Program-made: the position numbers and the translations under genes | Shown: positions 47,891-56,534 of the stretch, in pieces | How positions within the stretch are numbered: position 1 is the stretch's first letter | Layout: the number at the start of each line of letters is the position of its first letter | Assembly (NCBI RefSeq): GCF_009651005.1 | Contig: NZ_WHVW01000013.1 | Location: forward strand, 1-64,000 | DNA: 64,000 bases | DNA from: Sporosarcina obsidiansis | GTDB taxonomy: Bacteria > Bacillota > Bacilli > Bacillales_A > Planococcaceae | Direction: 5' to 3' | The notes under the pieces: generated by a model | Told to the model about the DNA's origin: nothing | Database searches by the model: none | The model's input: the letters and a program-made list of their open reading frames with translations, nothing else

Positions 47891-48115
47891 TTATCTACTG
47901 CATACATCTTCATAGATCGCATACAGTTCATCAAATGTGATGGAACCCAAATCGTCATCTGCTTGATCTTCCACATAACGTGACAACGTATCGAATTCTT
48001 CTTCATTCTTTGGAAAACTCGGATCGCGAAACATTTTTTCTGCAAATAGTGCTTTCTTATCGTCTTTACTGCCGCCACGATACCGTAGTGCAAAATGATA
48101 AAAGGATCGATCCAT
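47891..48115 (-). CDS. yozE: YozE family protein (SAM-like fold)
   Basis: A 74-residue acidic protein, MDRSFYHFALRYRG at the start and then FAEKMFRDPSFPK, YVEDQ and FDELYAIYEDV, matching the YozE SAM-like family. Function is unknown. ATG 48115 follows AAGGAAGGTGATG; two earlier in-frame starts overlap that site. It is downstream of msrB by 15 bases. Confidence 0.85.
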   Translation of the reverse strand: MDRSFYHFALRYRGGSKDDKKALFAEKMFRDPSFPKNEEEFDTLSRYVEDQADDDLGSITFDELYAIYEDVCSR

Positions 48116-48130
48116 CGTCATCACCTTCCT

Positions 48131-48556
48131 TTATTCGAATAAACCGACATATTCACCGTATCCTTCTTTCTCAAGATCAGAGACTGGAATAAAACGTAAT
48201 GCCGCAGAATTGATACAATAACGCAAGCCACCTTGATCAGCTGGTCCATCCGGGAACACATGTCCTAAATGCGAGTCGGCCGTTTTGCTGCGGACTTCTG
48301 TACGACGCATGCCGTGACTTGTATCAAAATGCTCTGTCACTTCCTCAGATTCAATCGGTTTCGTAAAGCTTGGCCATCCACAACCCGCGTTGAATTTATC
48401 ACGGGAACTGAATAGAGGTTTCCCTGATACGATATCGACATAAAGCCCGTCTTCAAAATGCGCATCAAACTCATTTTGAAACGGTGGTTCGGTACCACTT
48501 TCCTGCGTGACGTAATACTGCATGTCCGTCAAGCGGTTTTTCAAGTCATTTTTCAT
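48131..48556 (-). CDS. msrB: Peptide-methionine (R)-S-oxide reductase
   Basis: A 141-residue MsrB that reduces methionine-R-sulphoxide. It has [10 protein letters not shown] (Cys59) and the catalytic Cys114 in [11 protein letters not shown]. The paired zinc cysteines of some MsrBs are absent, as in B. subtilis. It overlaps msrA by 11 bases, so the two stereospecific reductases are co-translated. Confidence 0.95.
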   Translation of the reverse strand: MKNDLKNRLTDMQYYVTQESGTEPPFQNEFDAHFEDGLYVDIVSGKPLFSSRDKFNAGCGWPSFTKPIESEEVTEHFDTSHGMRRTEVRSKTADSHLGHVFPDGPADQGGLRYCINSAALRFIPVSDLEKEGYGEYVGLFE

Positions 48557-49085
48557 AAGGATTGACCCCCCAATTCCGCTCTATAAATCCAGCCCGACCC
48601 GATCCTACGGTGTAGCGTTCGTAGTGGCCTGGATTCTTTTCGTAGTATTGCTGGTGATATTCTTCTGCTGGATAGAATGGATGTGCTGGTAAAATGTCCG
48701 TGACGATCGGCTTATCAAACTTTCCGCTTGCTTGTAGGTTACCTTTCGATTCTTGTGCTTCTATTTGCTGTTCTGGCGAATGAGTATAAATCGCGGACTT
48801 ATAAGACTCTCCACGATCATGGAACTGCCCACCTGCATCTGTAGGATCAATCACTTGCCAGAAAATATTCAGTAATTCCTTATAAGAAATGATTTCGTCA
48901 TCAAATTCGATTTGTACTGCTTCGCGATGACCCGTCGTGTTCGAACACACTTCTTCATACGTCGGATTCACTTTTGTTCCACCTGTGTAACCTGATGTCA
49001 CAGAATGGACACCTTCATAGAGATCAAACGGTTTGACCATACACCAAAAACACCCACCTGCGAATGTTGCAAATTGTTTTGCCAT
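48546..49085 (-). CDS. msrA: Peptide-methionine (S)-S-oxide reductase
   Basis: A 179-residue MsrA with the catalytic GGCFWC motif (Cys12), GYTGG and [10 protein letters not shown]. Ribosome site AAGGAGG precedes ATG 49085. First gene of msrA-msrB-yozE; upstream are ypmS and ypmR in the same direction. Confidence 0.95.
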   Translation of the reverse strand: MAKQFATFAGGCFWCMVKPFDLYEGVHSVTSGYTGGTKVNPTYEEVCSNTTGHREAVQIEFDDEIISYKELLNIFWQVIDPTDAGGQFHDRGESYKSAIYTHSPEQQIEAQESKGNLQASGKFDKPIVTDILPAHPFYPAEEYHQQYYEKNPGHYERYTVGSGRAGFIERNWGVNPYEK

Positions 49086-49098
49086 ACTTCCTGCCTCC

Positions 49099-49674
49099 TT
49101 AATTTTTCGGAATTAATACTTCCAATATAATCTCGTCTTTAGCCAAATTTATGTTCTTTGCTTTCACTTGGATATCACCGGATACCGGCAAATCCTGTAG
49201 ATCAATGAAAATCTCTTCCTCTTTTGGTCGCACAATCATCCATGAAGGAAACTCCACTGAGTTTTTTAACAACTTTAACACAGTAGAAGGTGGAATATTT
49301 AATTGCCCTAATTCCATAGACGATTGTTTCAGGATTAAGTTTCCATCTTCCTGCACAATCGGATCGAAATGCATTTCAAATGGCAACGTGTAGGAAAACA
49401 CGGTGAGTTCAGAAGTAAGGACTACATCCTCCCGCATTTCTAACTCGACAGGTAACGCATTGCCTTTCATCGCTTTTCGTATGTACGTATTCGCGATCCC
49501 TTCAAAATTTTCCTTCGTCGTATTCAACGCAAGTGAATAGGTCTCTTTTGTGGAAGGGTTTGATTTAGGAAGAGGAGGTGAAGACGTCGTGCTGCCGATC
49601 AACAAAATAAGGCCGACTAGCGATGCGGCAAGTAATCCCGCAAGGCTGAAAAATGCGATTTTCCAATAATTCAT
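49099..49674 (-). CDS. ypmS: YpmS family membrane protein
   Basis: A 191-residue protein with one N-terminal membrane helix (about 5-28) and an extracytoplasmic strand-rich domain, resembling YpmS (DUF2140). It sits between ypmR and msrA as in B. subtilis. Function is unknown. ATG 49674 follows GAGGAGAG. Confidence 0.82.
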   Translation of the reverse strand: MNYWKIAFFSLAGLLAASLVGLILLIGSTTSSPPLPKSNPSTKETYSLALNTTKENFEGIANTYIRKAMKGNALPVELEMREDVVLTSELTVFSYTLPFEMHFDPIVQEDGNLILKQSSMELGQLNIPPSTVLKLLKNSVEFPSWMIVRPKEEEIFIDLQDLPVSGDIQVKAKNINLAKDEIILEVLIPKN

Positions 49675-49687
49675 GGGTACTCTCCTC

Positions 49688-50491
49688 TCACTCCACTTCC
49701 AGCTCAATAGCAGAACAACTTTTCATTTCATCTACAAATCGTTTCGCCATCCAATCATAGCCTTTGCTGTTTGGATGAAAAAAGTCTGTGTGATAAACCA
49801 TATTTGTATTCGAATTAAATAAATCTTTTACAGGTACAAAACAAGCCATGCCGTCTTTTTCGACTTGTTCTTCCAGTGAAGCGTTCCAATCATTCACAAT
49901 GACTTCAAATTCCTCCACTTCGTCCGTGACGACTGAAAAGGGATTGTATAAGCCTGCGACAACGATTGGCGCGTTCGGATTGAGCAATCGAACTAACTGG
50001 AACAATTCGTCCATTCTGTTTTCAAATTTGCCCAGTTCCTTATAAAAATCGGAAAGTTTCATCTTCAAAAAGTTTCCTTTGACCACCTTCATTAAATCGT
50101 TGCCGCCAATTGTTAGCACAATATAATCAGCTTGCACAATGGCTTCTTGTACTTCGGCATCCTCTAGCTGATCGAGTAATTGATCACTTCGCCGTCCTCG
50201 TTTTGCCAAATTCACGGCATCTACTTCCCGAATGCCTTTCCATTGTTCCATGTCCGTCGTCAAGCGTCCGAAGTACCCGCCTTCTTTCCGTTCATCTCCT
50301 ACCCCTTGTGTCAATGAATCCCCTAGTCCTACTACATTTACACGCTTAGGAACAAAGTATTCGGGAATTGAAAAAGGTTCAAAGAGAACAGGTTCCCGTT
50401 CGGACAATGTCGTGTCTTTTAGGCTAAATGGTGTTTGGCATCCTGATAAGAACAATGAGAAGACGAACAACAGCAAAACCATTCTTCTCAT
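49688..50491 (-). CDS. ypmR: SGNH/GDSL lipolytic lipoprotein (YpmR-like)
   Basis: A 267-residue lipoprotein (LSGC, Cys18) with an SGNH hydrolase domain: block I GLGDSLTQGVG (Ser59), Gly/Asn block TIGGNDLM, and block V DFFHPNSKGY with the catalytic His. It acts outside the membrane, probably as an esterase; the substrate is unknown. It is 13 bases before ypmS. Confidence 0.88.
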   Translation of the reverse strand: MRRMVLLLFVFSLFLSGCQTPFSLKDTTLSEREPVLFEPFSIPEYFVPKRVNVVGLGDSLTQGVGDERKEGGYFGRLTTDMEQWKGIREVDAVNLAKRGRRSDQLLDQLEDAEVQEAIVQADYIVLTIGGNDLMKVVKGNFLKMKLSDFYKELGKFENRMDELFQLVRLLNPNAPIVVAGLYNPFSVVTDEVEEFEVIVNDWNASLEEQVEKDGMACFVPVKDLFNSNTNMVYHTDFFHPNSKGYDWMAKRFVDEMKSCSAIELEVE

Positions 50492-50508
50492 AAACTCTAC
50501 CTTCCCCT

Positions 50509-51360
50509 TTAATTTTGGTAGTTTTCATCTGTGTAAAACATAAAACCAATCGCGCCTTCCCCTGTATGCGTACTGACGATTGGCGTCGTAAACGTTAATT
50601 TTACTTGTATGCCCATTTCTTCAATCCGTGCTTTTAAAGGTTCTGCCATTGCCAGTCCATTGGCATGCGCAATCCCCACACTACGAATTACTTTCCCTGC
50701 TGTCTCTTTTTTAAACTCGTTCAATAGATAGGTAACGACTTGCTTATGACTACGTACTTTTGCGACAGGTGTATAGACGCCATCTTTTAAGGTAGCAATG
50801 GGTTTAATATTCATCAAGGAACCGAACATCGCCTTCCCCTTGCCGATGCGTCCACCTTTTACTAGATTATCCAGTACGTCGACCACTACATATAGTGAAG
50901 AACGTTTACGAACACTATCTAGCTCACTGACAATTTCTTGTACAGACTTTCCTTCTTCCACTAGACGACAAGCTTCTAGCACTTGAAACGTCAGTGCATG
51001 GGAAATGTACATGGAATCAACTACTGTCACATCAGAAGAGGACGCCTGTGCTGCTGTTTGTGCGGATTTCACCGTGCCACTCATTCCGCCTGTCATATGG
51101 ATCGATAGAACGGATGAACCATCTGCTCCTAATTCATCATATAATTTTTGAAAGACCCCAACAGCGGGCTGTGAACTTTTCGGCAGTTCTTTTGATTCCC
51201 GCATGAGATCGAGAAATTGTTCAGGGTGGAGGTCTACTCCATCTACATAGGATTTTTCATTAATTTGAATAGTGAGTGGAACGACATGGATTTTATATTG
51301 TTCGATCAATTCTTGTGTAAGATCTGCTGTTGAATCCGTGACAATGTGTATTTTTTTCAT
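50509..51360 (-). CDS. DegV family fatty acid-binding protein
   Basis: A 283-residue DegV/FakB-type protein. Fatty-acid contacts include IVTDSTADLT at the start, SSQPAVGVF, LSIHMTGGMSGT and the C-terminal HTGEGAIGFMFY. FakB proteins present fatty acids to the FakA kinase for phospholipid synthesis. It leads the ypmR-ypmS-msrA-msrB-yozE series, with small gaps. Confidence 0.92.
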   Translation of the reverse strand: MKKIHIVTDSTADLTQELIEQYKIHVVPLTIQINEKSYVDGVDLHPEQFLDLMRESKELPKSSQPAVGVFQKLYDELGADGSSVLSIHMTGGMSGTVKSAQTAAQASSSDVTVVDSMYISHALTFQVLEACRLVEEGKSVQEIVSELDSVRKRSSLYVVVDVLDNLVKGGRIGKGKAMFGSLMNIKPIATLKDGVYTPVAKVRSHKQVVTYLLNEFKKETAGKVIRSVGIAHANGLAMAEPLKARIEEMGIQVKLTFTTPIVSTHTGEGAIGFMFYTDENYQN

Positions 51361-51442
51361 GGGTATGGTCTCCTTCGCGTGCTGTGAAATGCGATTTTTT
51401 GTTCATTTATTGCTATAGTAGTGGTTGAGGAGGTGTTCTCAT

Positions 51443-52078
51443 ATGTTCGATGCATTTGATTTTAAGAATCTGTCCGAAGAACGCTGGAACGCGATCACCC
51501 ATGCCATTGGCTTCCTGCTAAGTATACCTGCGCTCGTTTACTTGATCTTAGCAGGTGTAGAACATGGCACAGCAATAGCGGTCGTTAGCTTTACGATTTT
51601 TGGAGTTTCTATGCTACTGCTTTTTTTAATGAGTACGTTATTACATAGTATGCCCATTAAAGTAAAAGAGTTTTTCTCTATTTTGGACCACTCCGCCATC
51701 TATGTCCTAATTGCGGGCACCTACACACCTTTTTTGCTTGTAACGTTAAAGGGAGCTCTCGGTTGGACATTATTTGGTATCATTTGGGGCCTTACCATAC
51801 TAGGGATTTTGTTTAAAATCTTTTTTATACACCGTTTTGAAAAAGTGTCTCTGGCTCTCTATATCGTCATGGGCTGGCTAATCGTTATTGCGATTAAGCC
51901 GTTGTATGAACAACTTCCACAAGCCGGTTTTTGGTTACTCGTGCTAGGTGGAGTCTTTTACACGTTCGGCTCAATTTTTTATATGTGGCGGCGCTTGCCG
52001 TACAATCATGCGATTTGGCACTTGTTTGTCATCGCCGGCAGCGCAGCCATGTATTTTAGCGTCCTTCTGTATGTATGA
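51443..52078 (+). CDS. trhA: Hemolysin III / TrhA family membrane protein
   Basis: A 211-residue, seven-helix protein of the PAQR family (YplQ of B. subtilis), linked to membrane fluidity. Features are EERWNAITHAIGF, STLLHS, DHSAIYVLIAGTYTP and YNHAIWHLFVIAGS, which hold the metal-binding His and Asp residues. ATG 51443 follows GAGGAGGTG; the frame's extra six codons lack a site. Confidence 0.92.
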   Translation: MFDAFDFKNLSEERWNAITHAIGFLLSIPALVYLILAGVEHGTAIAVVSFTIFGVSMLLLFLMSTLLHSMPIKVKEFFSILDHSAIYVLIAGTYTPFLLVTLKGALGWTLFGIIWGLTILGILFKIFFIHRFEKVSLALYIVMGWLIVIAIKPLYEQLPQAGFWLLVLGGVFYTFGSIFYMWRRLPYNHAIWHLFVIAGSAAMYFSVLLYV

Positions 52079-52099
52079 GAAGGACGCTATTCTTTTTTG
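52057..52099. terminator. Convergent trhA/dfrA terminator
   Basis: Arms TAGCGTCCTTCT and AGAAGGACGCTA, followed by TTCTTTTTT. The left arm lies in the last trhA codons, and the T run overlaps the end of dfrA. Confidence 0.85.
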
Positions 52100-52569
52100 T
52101 CCCAAATTTGATAAACATACGGTGTGCCGTCTTGCGCATAGTGTGTGTCGGACTCGCTCGTTAACTTCCAACCCTCTCCATATTCCGGAAAAAAGGTATC
52201 GCCAGGATAGGATTTTTCAATCACCGTAATATACAGTCGATCGGCAACATCCAGTGACATCTCGAAAATCTGAGCACCGCCAATAATCATCACTTCTTCT
52301 GCATATTCTTCAGCGATCTGTATGGCTCTTTGTAGATCATGCACAACCGTAACACCTGCTGCTTCATAAGAGGGGTTGCGTGTAATAATAATGTTTAAGC
52401 GTCCAGGTAACGGGCGCCCAATCGATTCGAATGTTTTACGTCCCATTACGACGGCTTTTCCCATCGTCATCTTTTTAAAATAAGCCAGTTCTTCGGGGAT
52501 ATGCCATGGCATTTGGTTGTCTACCCCGATCACACGATGTAGATCATGAGCTACTAGTAGTGAAATCAA
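52087..52569 (-). CDS. dfrA: Dihydrofolate reductase
   Basis: A 160-residue enzyme making tetrahydrofolate. It has the usual VIGVDNQMPWHIPEEL, VVMGRKTFESIGRPLPGR and IGGAQIFE. The active-site acid is Glu27 rather than Asp. TTG 52569 follows AAGGAGGAAG and gives the family's normal N-terminus. A longer frame to 52623 runs into the thyA coding region and was rejected. It lies 13 bases after thyA, the classical folate pair. Confidence 0.94.
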   Translation of the reverse strand: MISLLVAHDLHRVIGVDNQMPWHIPEELAYFKKMTMGKAVVMGRKTFESIGRPLPGRLNIIITRNPSYEAAGVTVVHDLQRAIQIAEEYAEEVMIIGGAQIFEMSLDVADRLYITVIEKSYPGDTFFPEYGEGWKLTSESDTHYAQDGTPYVYQIWDKKE

Positions 52570-52582
52570 ATGAACTTCCTCC

Positions 52583-53524
52583 TTATACAGCAATCGGTGC
52601 AGTGATTTTTGGGTGTGGATCATAATCTTCCACAGTAATATCCTCTACGTTTAATTCGAAAATAGATCGTCCTGCATAATTGATCTTCAACGTTGGTAGG
52701 TTTTTCGGTTCTCTCGATAATTGTTCTTGCACTTGTGTCAAGTGATTTTGATAAATATGCGCGTCTCCTAGTGTATGGACAAATTCGCCCACTTCGAGTC
52801 CACATTCATGTGCGATCAAATGAATCAATAACGCATACGAAGCGATATTAAATGGTACGCCTAAGAAGACATCCGCACTGCGTTGATATAATTGGCACGA
52901 TAACTTTCCGTCCGAAACATAAAATTGGAACAGTAAATGACAAGGGGGTAACGCCATGTCATCGACTTCAGCTGGATTCCAAGCCGTAACGATATGGCGG
53001 CGCGAATTTGGATTCGTTTTGATGCTTTCAATAACCTGTGCCAGTTGATCAATGACGCCATGATCCGTATCCCATGCTCTCCACTGTTTTCCATAAACAG
53101 GACCTAAATCTCCATAAGTGGCCGCAAAGTCTTCATCCGCTAGCACACGTTCTTTAAATGTAGCCAACTCCGCTTTGTAGACTTCAGCGAACTGTTCATC
53201 TTCTAACACACGATGACCGAAATTCGTCATATCTGGCCCCGTATAGGCGTCACTTTTGACATATCGTTCAAACGCCCATTCATCCCAAATACCATTCCGT
53301 TCTTGAATAAGGGTACGAATGTTTGTATCCCCTTTCAAAAACCACAGTAACTCCGAAACGATTAAACGAAACGCCATTCGTTTAGTTGTCAATAACGGAA
53401 AACCTTGCGCTAAATCAAACCGCATTTGATAACCGAACACACTATACGTACCCGTACCCGTGCGATCTCCTTTTGTCGTCCCTGTTTCTAGAATATGTTC
53501 ACATAGATTTAAATATTGCTTCAT
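52583..53524 (-). CDS. thyA: Thymidylate synthase, ThyA type
   Basis: A 313-residue enzyme converting dUMP to dTMP. It has [10 protein letters not shown], the catalytic Cys in [31 protein letters not shown] and [12 protein letters not shown]. The roughly 50-residue insertion (about 85-140) seen in Lactobacillus-type ThyA is present. Coupled to dfrA, which recycles the dihydrofolate it makes. The prophage end lies upstream. Confidence 0.96.
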   Translation of the reverse strand: MKQYLNLCEHILETGTTKGDRTGTGTYSVFGYQMRFDLAQGFPLLTTKRMAFRLIVSELLWFLKGDTNIRTLIQERNGIWDEWAFERYVKSDAYTGPDMTNFGHRVLEDEQFAEVYKAELATFKERVLADEDFAATYGDLGPVYGKQWRAWDTDHGVIDQLAQVIESIKTNPNSRRHIVTAWNPAEVDDMALPPCHLLFQFYVSDGKLSCQLYQRSADVFLGVPFNIASYALLIHLIAHECGLEVGEFVHTLGDAHIYQNHLTQVQEQLSREPKNLPTLKINYAGRSIFELNVEDITVEDYDPHPKITAPIAV

Positions 53525-53607
53525 TTTCAGACTCCCTCTTCTAAATTACATACAGTATAGCATTATTTCAGTCGTGACAAAAAGAAACATAACCCGCAAT
53601 ATCGCGA

Positions 53608-53664
53608 CAAAAAAACACACCGCAAAATGGCTGGTTACGAAAGCCATTTTGGAGGTGTGTTTTT
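53608..53664 (-). terminator. Large two-part hairpin terminator
   Basis: Arms AAAACACACC (53612-53621) / GGTGTGTTTT (53654-53663) with an inner AAAATGGCT/AGCCATTTT. Leftward reading is followed by TTTTTTG. It could be the old host terminator left of the prophage end. Confidence 0.82.
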
Positions 53665-53849
53665 ACTCCAGTATTCGATGGCAATTATATTATTGGGTAA
53701 TTTATAATTACAATGTTGATATGTATAATGTTTCAAACGTACCGTATTCTTTTACCTTTCGTAATTTAACATATTTTAAAGTATCCTTCTGGGGTACACT
53801 TGGGGTACAGCTAAAAATTAAAATGATTTAAATGAATTTGTCATATCTA
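53665..53849. other. Candidate prophage junction (att) region
   Basis: About 185 gene-free bases between the hairpin near thyA and the first prophage-type gene. It contains the direct repeat GGGGTAC-cacttg-type pair GGGGTACACTTGGGGTACAG (about 53790-53810). The core att site cannot be defined without the other prophage end. Confidence 0.35.
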
Positions 53850-53888
53850 GTAAAACATCCACCTTCTCGACTGAGTTGGTGGATGTTT
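53850..53888 (-). terminator. Terminator of the DUF3006 gene
   Basis: Arms AAACATCCACC (53853-53863) and GGTGGATGTTT (53878-53888), immediately after the stop codon. Confidence 0.82.
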
Positions 53889-53890
53889 GA

Positions 53891-54127
53891 TTATCGATTT
53901 TTATTTTTCAGCTTTTCAAGTAACGCATTAACTTTCTCGTGCGTGATTTCTGTTTCTTCTTTCAACACGATAATTTTACCATCAGAGTGAATTTCAACAA
54001 TGTCGCCTTCTTTAATCGACTCGGTAACATCAGAAACTGAAATTAATACTTGATTAATTTCGTCGGGGTAGTCTAGAAATACATACTGACCCTCTTCAAT
54101 GCGATCTAATGTATATTTTTTACTCAT
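53891..54127 (-). CDS. DUF3006 domain protein
   Basis: A 78-residue soluble protein (MSKKYTLDRIEEGQYVFLDY) matching the DUF3006 pattern, a small beta-barrel-like domain of unknown function, often encoded beside a secreted metallo-beta-lactamase protein, as here. ATG 54127 overlaps the upstream stop by four bases (ATGA), so the two are coupled. Confidence 0.78.
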   Translation of the reverse strand: MSKKYTLDRIEEGQYVFLDYPDEINQVLISVSDVTESIKEGDIVEIHSDGKIIVLKEETEITHEKVNALLEKLKNKNR

Positions 54128-55188
54128 TCGCATGCCCACCCATCTTTATCTCGATCCATCTTAGATTGATATGCCGGATGTCCTTTTGCTACTCCGCTCG
54201 GATATACTTTTCGCAACTCTGTACAGTTTTTGAAACCAGTCTGTACTTTAGGTGGTGTCGGTTTCGGTTTTGCTACAGGCTTTTGAGTCGGCTTAGACGG
54301 TGCAGGCTTTGCTACCGGCTTAGATGGCGCTGGTTTGGCTACAGATACATTGCCGCAACTATTTGAAACGGAGTGCTTAGTGCCGTTTGTAGTGACTGTG
54401 ATATTACAATGTATCGGTGTTTTGTAAGTTTTTGCACCTACGTTTTTAAGTCGTGCCTCTACAGCTAAATTAGGATGACCGTAGCTGTTATTTTTGCCAT
54501 ATGATAAGATTGCAACGCTCGGCTTCACAGCACTAATAAACGCCGCCGAACTGCTTGTATCAGATCCATGGTGGCCGTTTTTGAGGACAGTCGCTTTGAC
54601 ATCATACTTAGACTTGAGATAGTTTTCAGTTGTAATATCCGCATCGCCCATTAATAGGAACGATACCTTGTTATACGTAATCTTTAAGACAATCGATGCC
54701 GCATTGCTGTCTTTAGCACTTTCATCTGCGTACAACACGCGAGTGATTAATTGTGGATCTAATGCTAACTTGTCCAATTCTTTAGCAATTGTAAACTTAA
54801 TATTCTTTTTGTCGATTAACGCCAACATATTATAGTAGGTTTGTGTTGTGTGTGGATGTCCAGAGTCGATAAAGTTTGTCACAGGAAACGCATTTAGAAC
54901 CGCTTCCAAGCCACCGATATGGTCCGCATCTGGATGAGTTGCTACTACATAATCAAGACGCTTAACACCTTTTGACTTTAGAAACGAGACTACTTTGCTG
55001 CCTGCCGCTTTAGGACCGCCGTCAACTAACATGTTTTTGCCGTTTGGAGCTTGTACCAGGATGGCATCTCCTTGTCCTACGTCGATAAAGTGTACTTTCA
55101 TGTCTTTTGCTGCCGCTGCATCCGTAGACACAGGTAACAGACTAATTGTTAATACAATAGCCATTAATAACGTTGTAATCTTCTTCAA
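54124..55188 (-). CDS. Secreted metallo-beta-lactamase fold protein with Excalibur domain
   Basis: A 354-residue exported protein: signal peptide (about 1-25); a ComEC/Rec2-like metallo-beta-lactamase domain (about 30-280) with VGQGDAILV, THPDADHIGG (His85, Asp87, Asp89, His90), MGDAD and NGHHGSDTS; a Lys/Pro/Ala linker of KPAPSKP repeats (about 285-312); and a C-terminal Excalibur calcium-binding motif DRDKDGWACE. The ComEC-like domain suggests an extracellular nuclease or phosphodiesterase; activity is not proven. It lies in the cargo position of the prophage, coupled to DUF3006. Confidence 0.88.
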   Translation of the reverse strand: MKKITTLLMAIVLTISLLPVSTDAAAAKDMKVHFIDVGQGDAILVQAPNGKNMLVDGGPKAAGSKVVSFLKSKGVKRLDYVVATHPDADHIGGLEAVLNAFPVTNFIDSGHPHTTQTYYNMLALIDKKNIKFTIAKELDKLALDPQLITRVLYADESAKDSNAASIVLKITYNKVSFLLMGDADITTENYLKSKYDVKATVLKNGHHGSDTSSSAAFISAVKPSVAILSYGKNNSYGHPNLAVEARLKNVGAKTYKTPIHCNITVTTNGTKHSVSNSCGNVSVAKPAPSKPVAKPAPSKPTQKPVAKPKPTPPKVQTGFKNCTELRKVYPSGVAKGHPAYQSKMDRDKDGWACE

Positions 55189-55280
55189 ATTTTCTCCCCC
55201 TTATAGGCTATATTAAGGACTATCATAGTATGTATGTATCTAGTTGTCTACATAATTTTCCAATATAACCTAAGAAAGCA

Positions 55281-55469
55281 TTATTGAAGTAGTTGGTTTT
55301 CTACAACTTCTATGTTGTTCACTTGCAAAACATTGTAACTTGCAGTTTCAGTTACCACCATTTGCGCACCATTAATGTAAATCGGTTGAATCGTTTTAAC
55401 ATCCATGTCTGTCTCAAAACTAAAATTTGTTCCATTCTTTAAATTTAAAGAAACTGTGTACTTTTTCAC
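55281..55469 (-). CDS. Unknown small protein, 62 residues
   Basis: MKKYTVSLNLKNGTNFSFET is followed by alternating hydrophobic residues, suggesting an all-beta fold. GTG 55469 follows GGGGGTGATT. Not recognised. The N-terminus resembles small phage-borne beta proteins. It is in the prophage cargo region. Confidence 0.55.
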   Translation of the reverse strand: MKKYTVSLNLKNGTNFSFETDMDVKTIQPIYINGAQMVVTETASYNVLQVNNIEVVENQLLQ

Positions 55470-55546
55470 TGATAATCACCCCCATTTTAATAGTCAATTC
55501 GACATAGGGGTTCAATATCCTTCAAATTATCTAAATAATATGTAAA

Positions 55547-55906
55547 TCAATTTTTTTCTTTTGAAAAGTATTTATTCATCAGTTCTTCCGTTCTATTGCG
55601 CAGCCGGAAACTTAGGTAATTGCGTGAGTCTTCATAGCCGTTATGTATAAAAATATATTCGGTGAAGATGCCTTCTTGTTTACCTTTAATAAGCTTCATT
55701 TGATTCTGCCGTAGATAATCGTGCGTCTGTTTCAGATCTAATTGAACCGCAGCCATAGTATCATCAATAAACGCTATATAAGGACCATTAAATTTAAGAG
55801 GTAGATTTTCAAAGCGCGAACGATCTTTGGATAGTATGGTCATGATCATTGGCAGGTAGATCATGTTTTCAAAATATGGTATTGCTTCGTCCGGAATCAA
55901 ACGCAA
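55547..55906 (-). CDS. Unknown prophage protein, 119 residues
   Basis: A soluble protein opening at TTG 55906 directly on the stop of the WYL-like gene (TGATTG), so the two are coupled. It has MIYLPMIMTILSKDRSRFEN and FIDDTMAAVQLDLKQTHDYL. Pairs like this near WYL-like small proteins occur in Bacillus phages; function unknown. No DNA-binding motif is evident. Confidence 0.55.
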   Translation of the reverse strand: MRLIPDEAIPYFENMIYLPMIMTILSKDRSRFENLPLKFNGPYIAFIDDTMAAVQLDLKQTHDYLRQNQMKLIKGKQEGIFTEYIFIHNGYEDSRNYLSFRLRNRTEELMNKYFSKEKN

Positions 55907-56128
55907 TCAGATCACCAGACTTTCTTTATGTGTTATGGGAACCGCTGCTAAGACATTGTCGATGATAAAGGTCCGCTTGGCTTTACGCAGGAAGCAGTAT
56001 GCCACAAAGGATTCTTTATGCATATGCAGCACCTTCACTCGCCGCTTGCTGATTGAGCCATCTTTGGCCATGTACATTACTTCTAATGTTTCGCCATACT
56101 TTACCGCTCTTTCTAATGTCTTAAGCAC
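55907..56128 (-). CDS. Small WYL-like domain protein
   Basis: A 73-residue protein, VLKTLERAVKYGETLEVMYM, then SKRRVKVLHMHKESFVAYCF and KRTFIIDNVLAAVP, which follows the strand order of a WYL domain. WYL domains sense nucleic acid or nucleotides in phage-defence regulators, but here it stands alone. GTG 56128 follows AAGGAGGGG, preferred over ATG 56212. It is coupled to the 119-residue gene. Confidence 0.6.
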   Translation of the reverse strand: MLKTLERAVKYGETLEVMYMAKDGSISKRRVKVLHMHKESFVAYCFLRKAKRTFIIDNVLAAVPITHKESLVI

Positions 56129-56414
56129 ATGCGTTCCCCTCCTTGAATCGATTATAAGGAATGTTTGTTCGTTTGTAAAGAAGCGTTTAACTTTGTAAAG
56201 TGATAGCGCCATTCTTTCATTCCGAAGGCTACATACTTCCGATTGAAACGATCGGAACCAAGTGGAAACTCCATTTCTACTGTCGAACGTTGCTTACATG
56301 TTTAATACTTCTAACGAGGGGGAAAGATTTTAATGGAGCAATAATCCGCTATACTTTTAGTATAGTGTTTGCTATAATTAGCGTTATTACATAATCAATT
56401 AGGAGTTGAGCTCA

Positions 56415-56534
56415 ATGAATACTCAAAAAAATTCTCACTCTTCATTAAAACCAATCCAATTAACAGAGAGACTATTTAAAAAAAATAACCACCAGACAAA
56501 AAATCTTAATTTTGTTGAAATAAAAATAAAGTAA
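56415..56534 (+). CDS. Possible small basic peptide, 39 residues
   Basis: ATG 56415 follows AGGAGTTGAG. The peptide MNTQKNSHSSLKPIQLTERL plus a lysine/asparagine-rich tail has no membrane helix. A TATAAT box lies at 56373-56378 without a good -35. Its last codons run into the inverted-repeat element at 56521. Convergent with the 780-residue gene. Function unknown. Confidence 0.35.
   Translation: MNTQKNSHSSLKPIQLTERLFKKNNHQTKNLNFVEIKIK

Noticed and set aside
53460..53831. Plus-strand frame of 123 codons across the thyA start and spacer
   Set aside because: It runs through the thyA start antisense and a terminator hairpin, and has no start signal.
56200..56394. Plus-strand frame of 64 codons
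   Set aside because: No ribosome site and no coding character; it overlaps the promoter side of the WYL-like gene.
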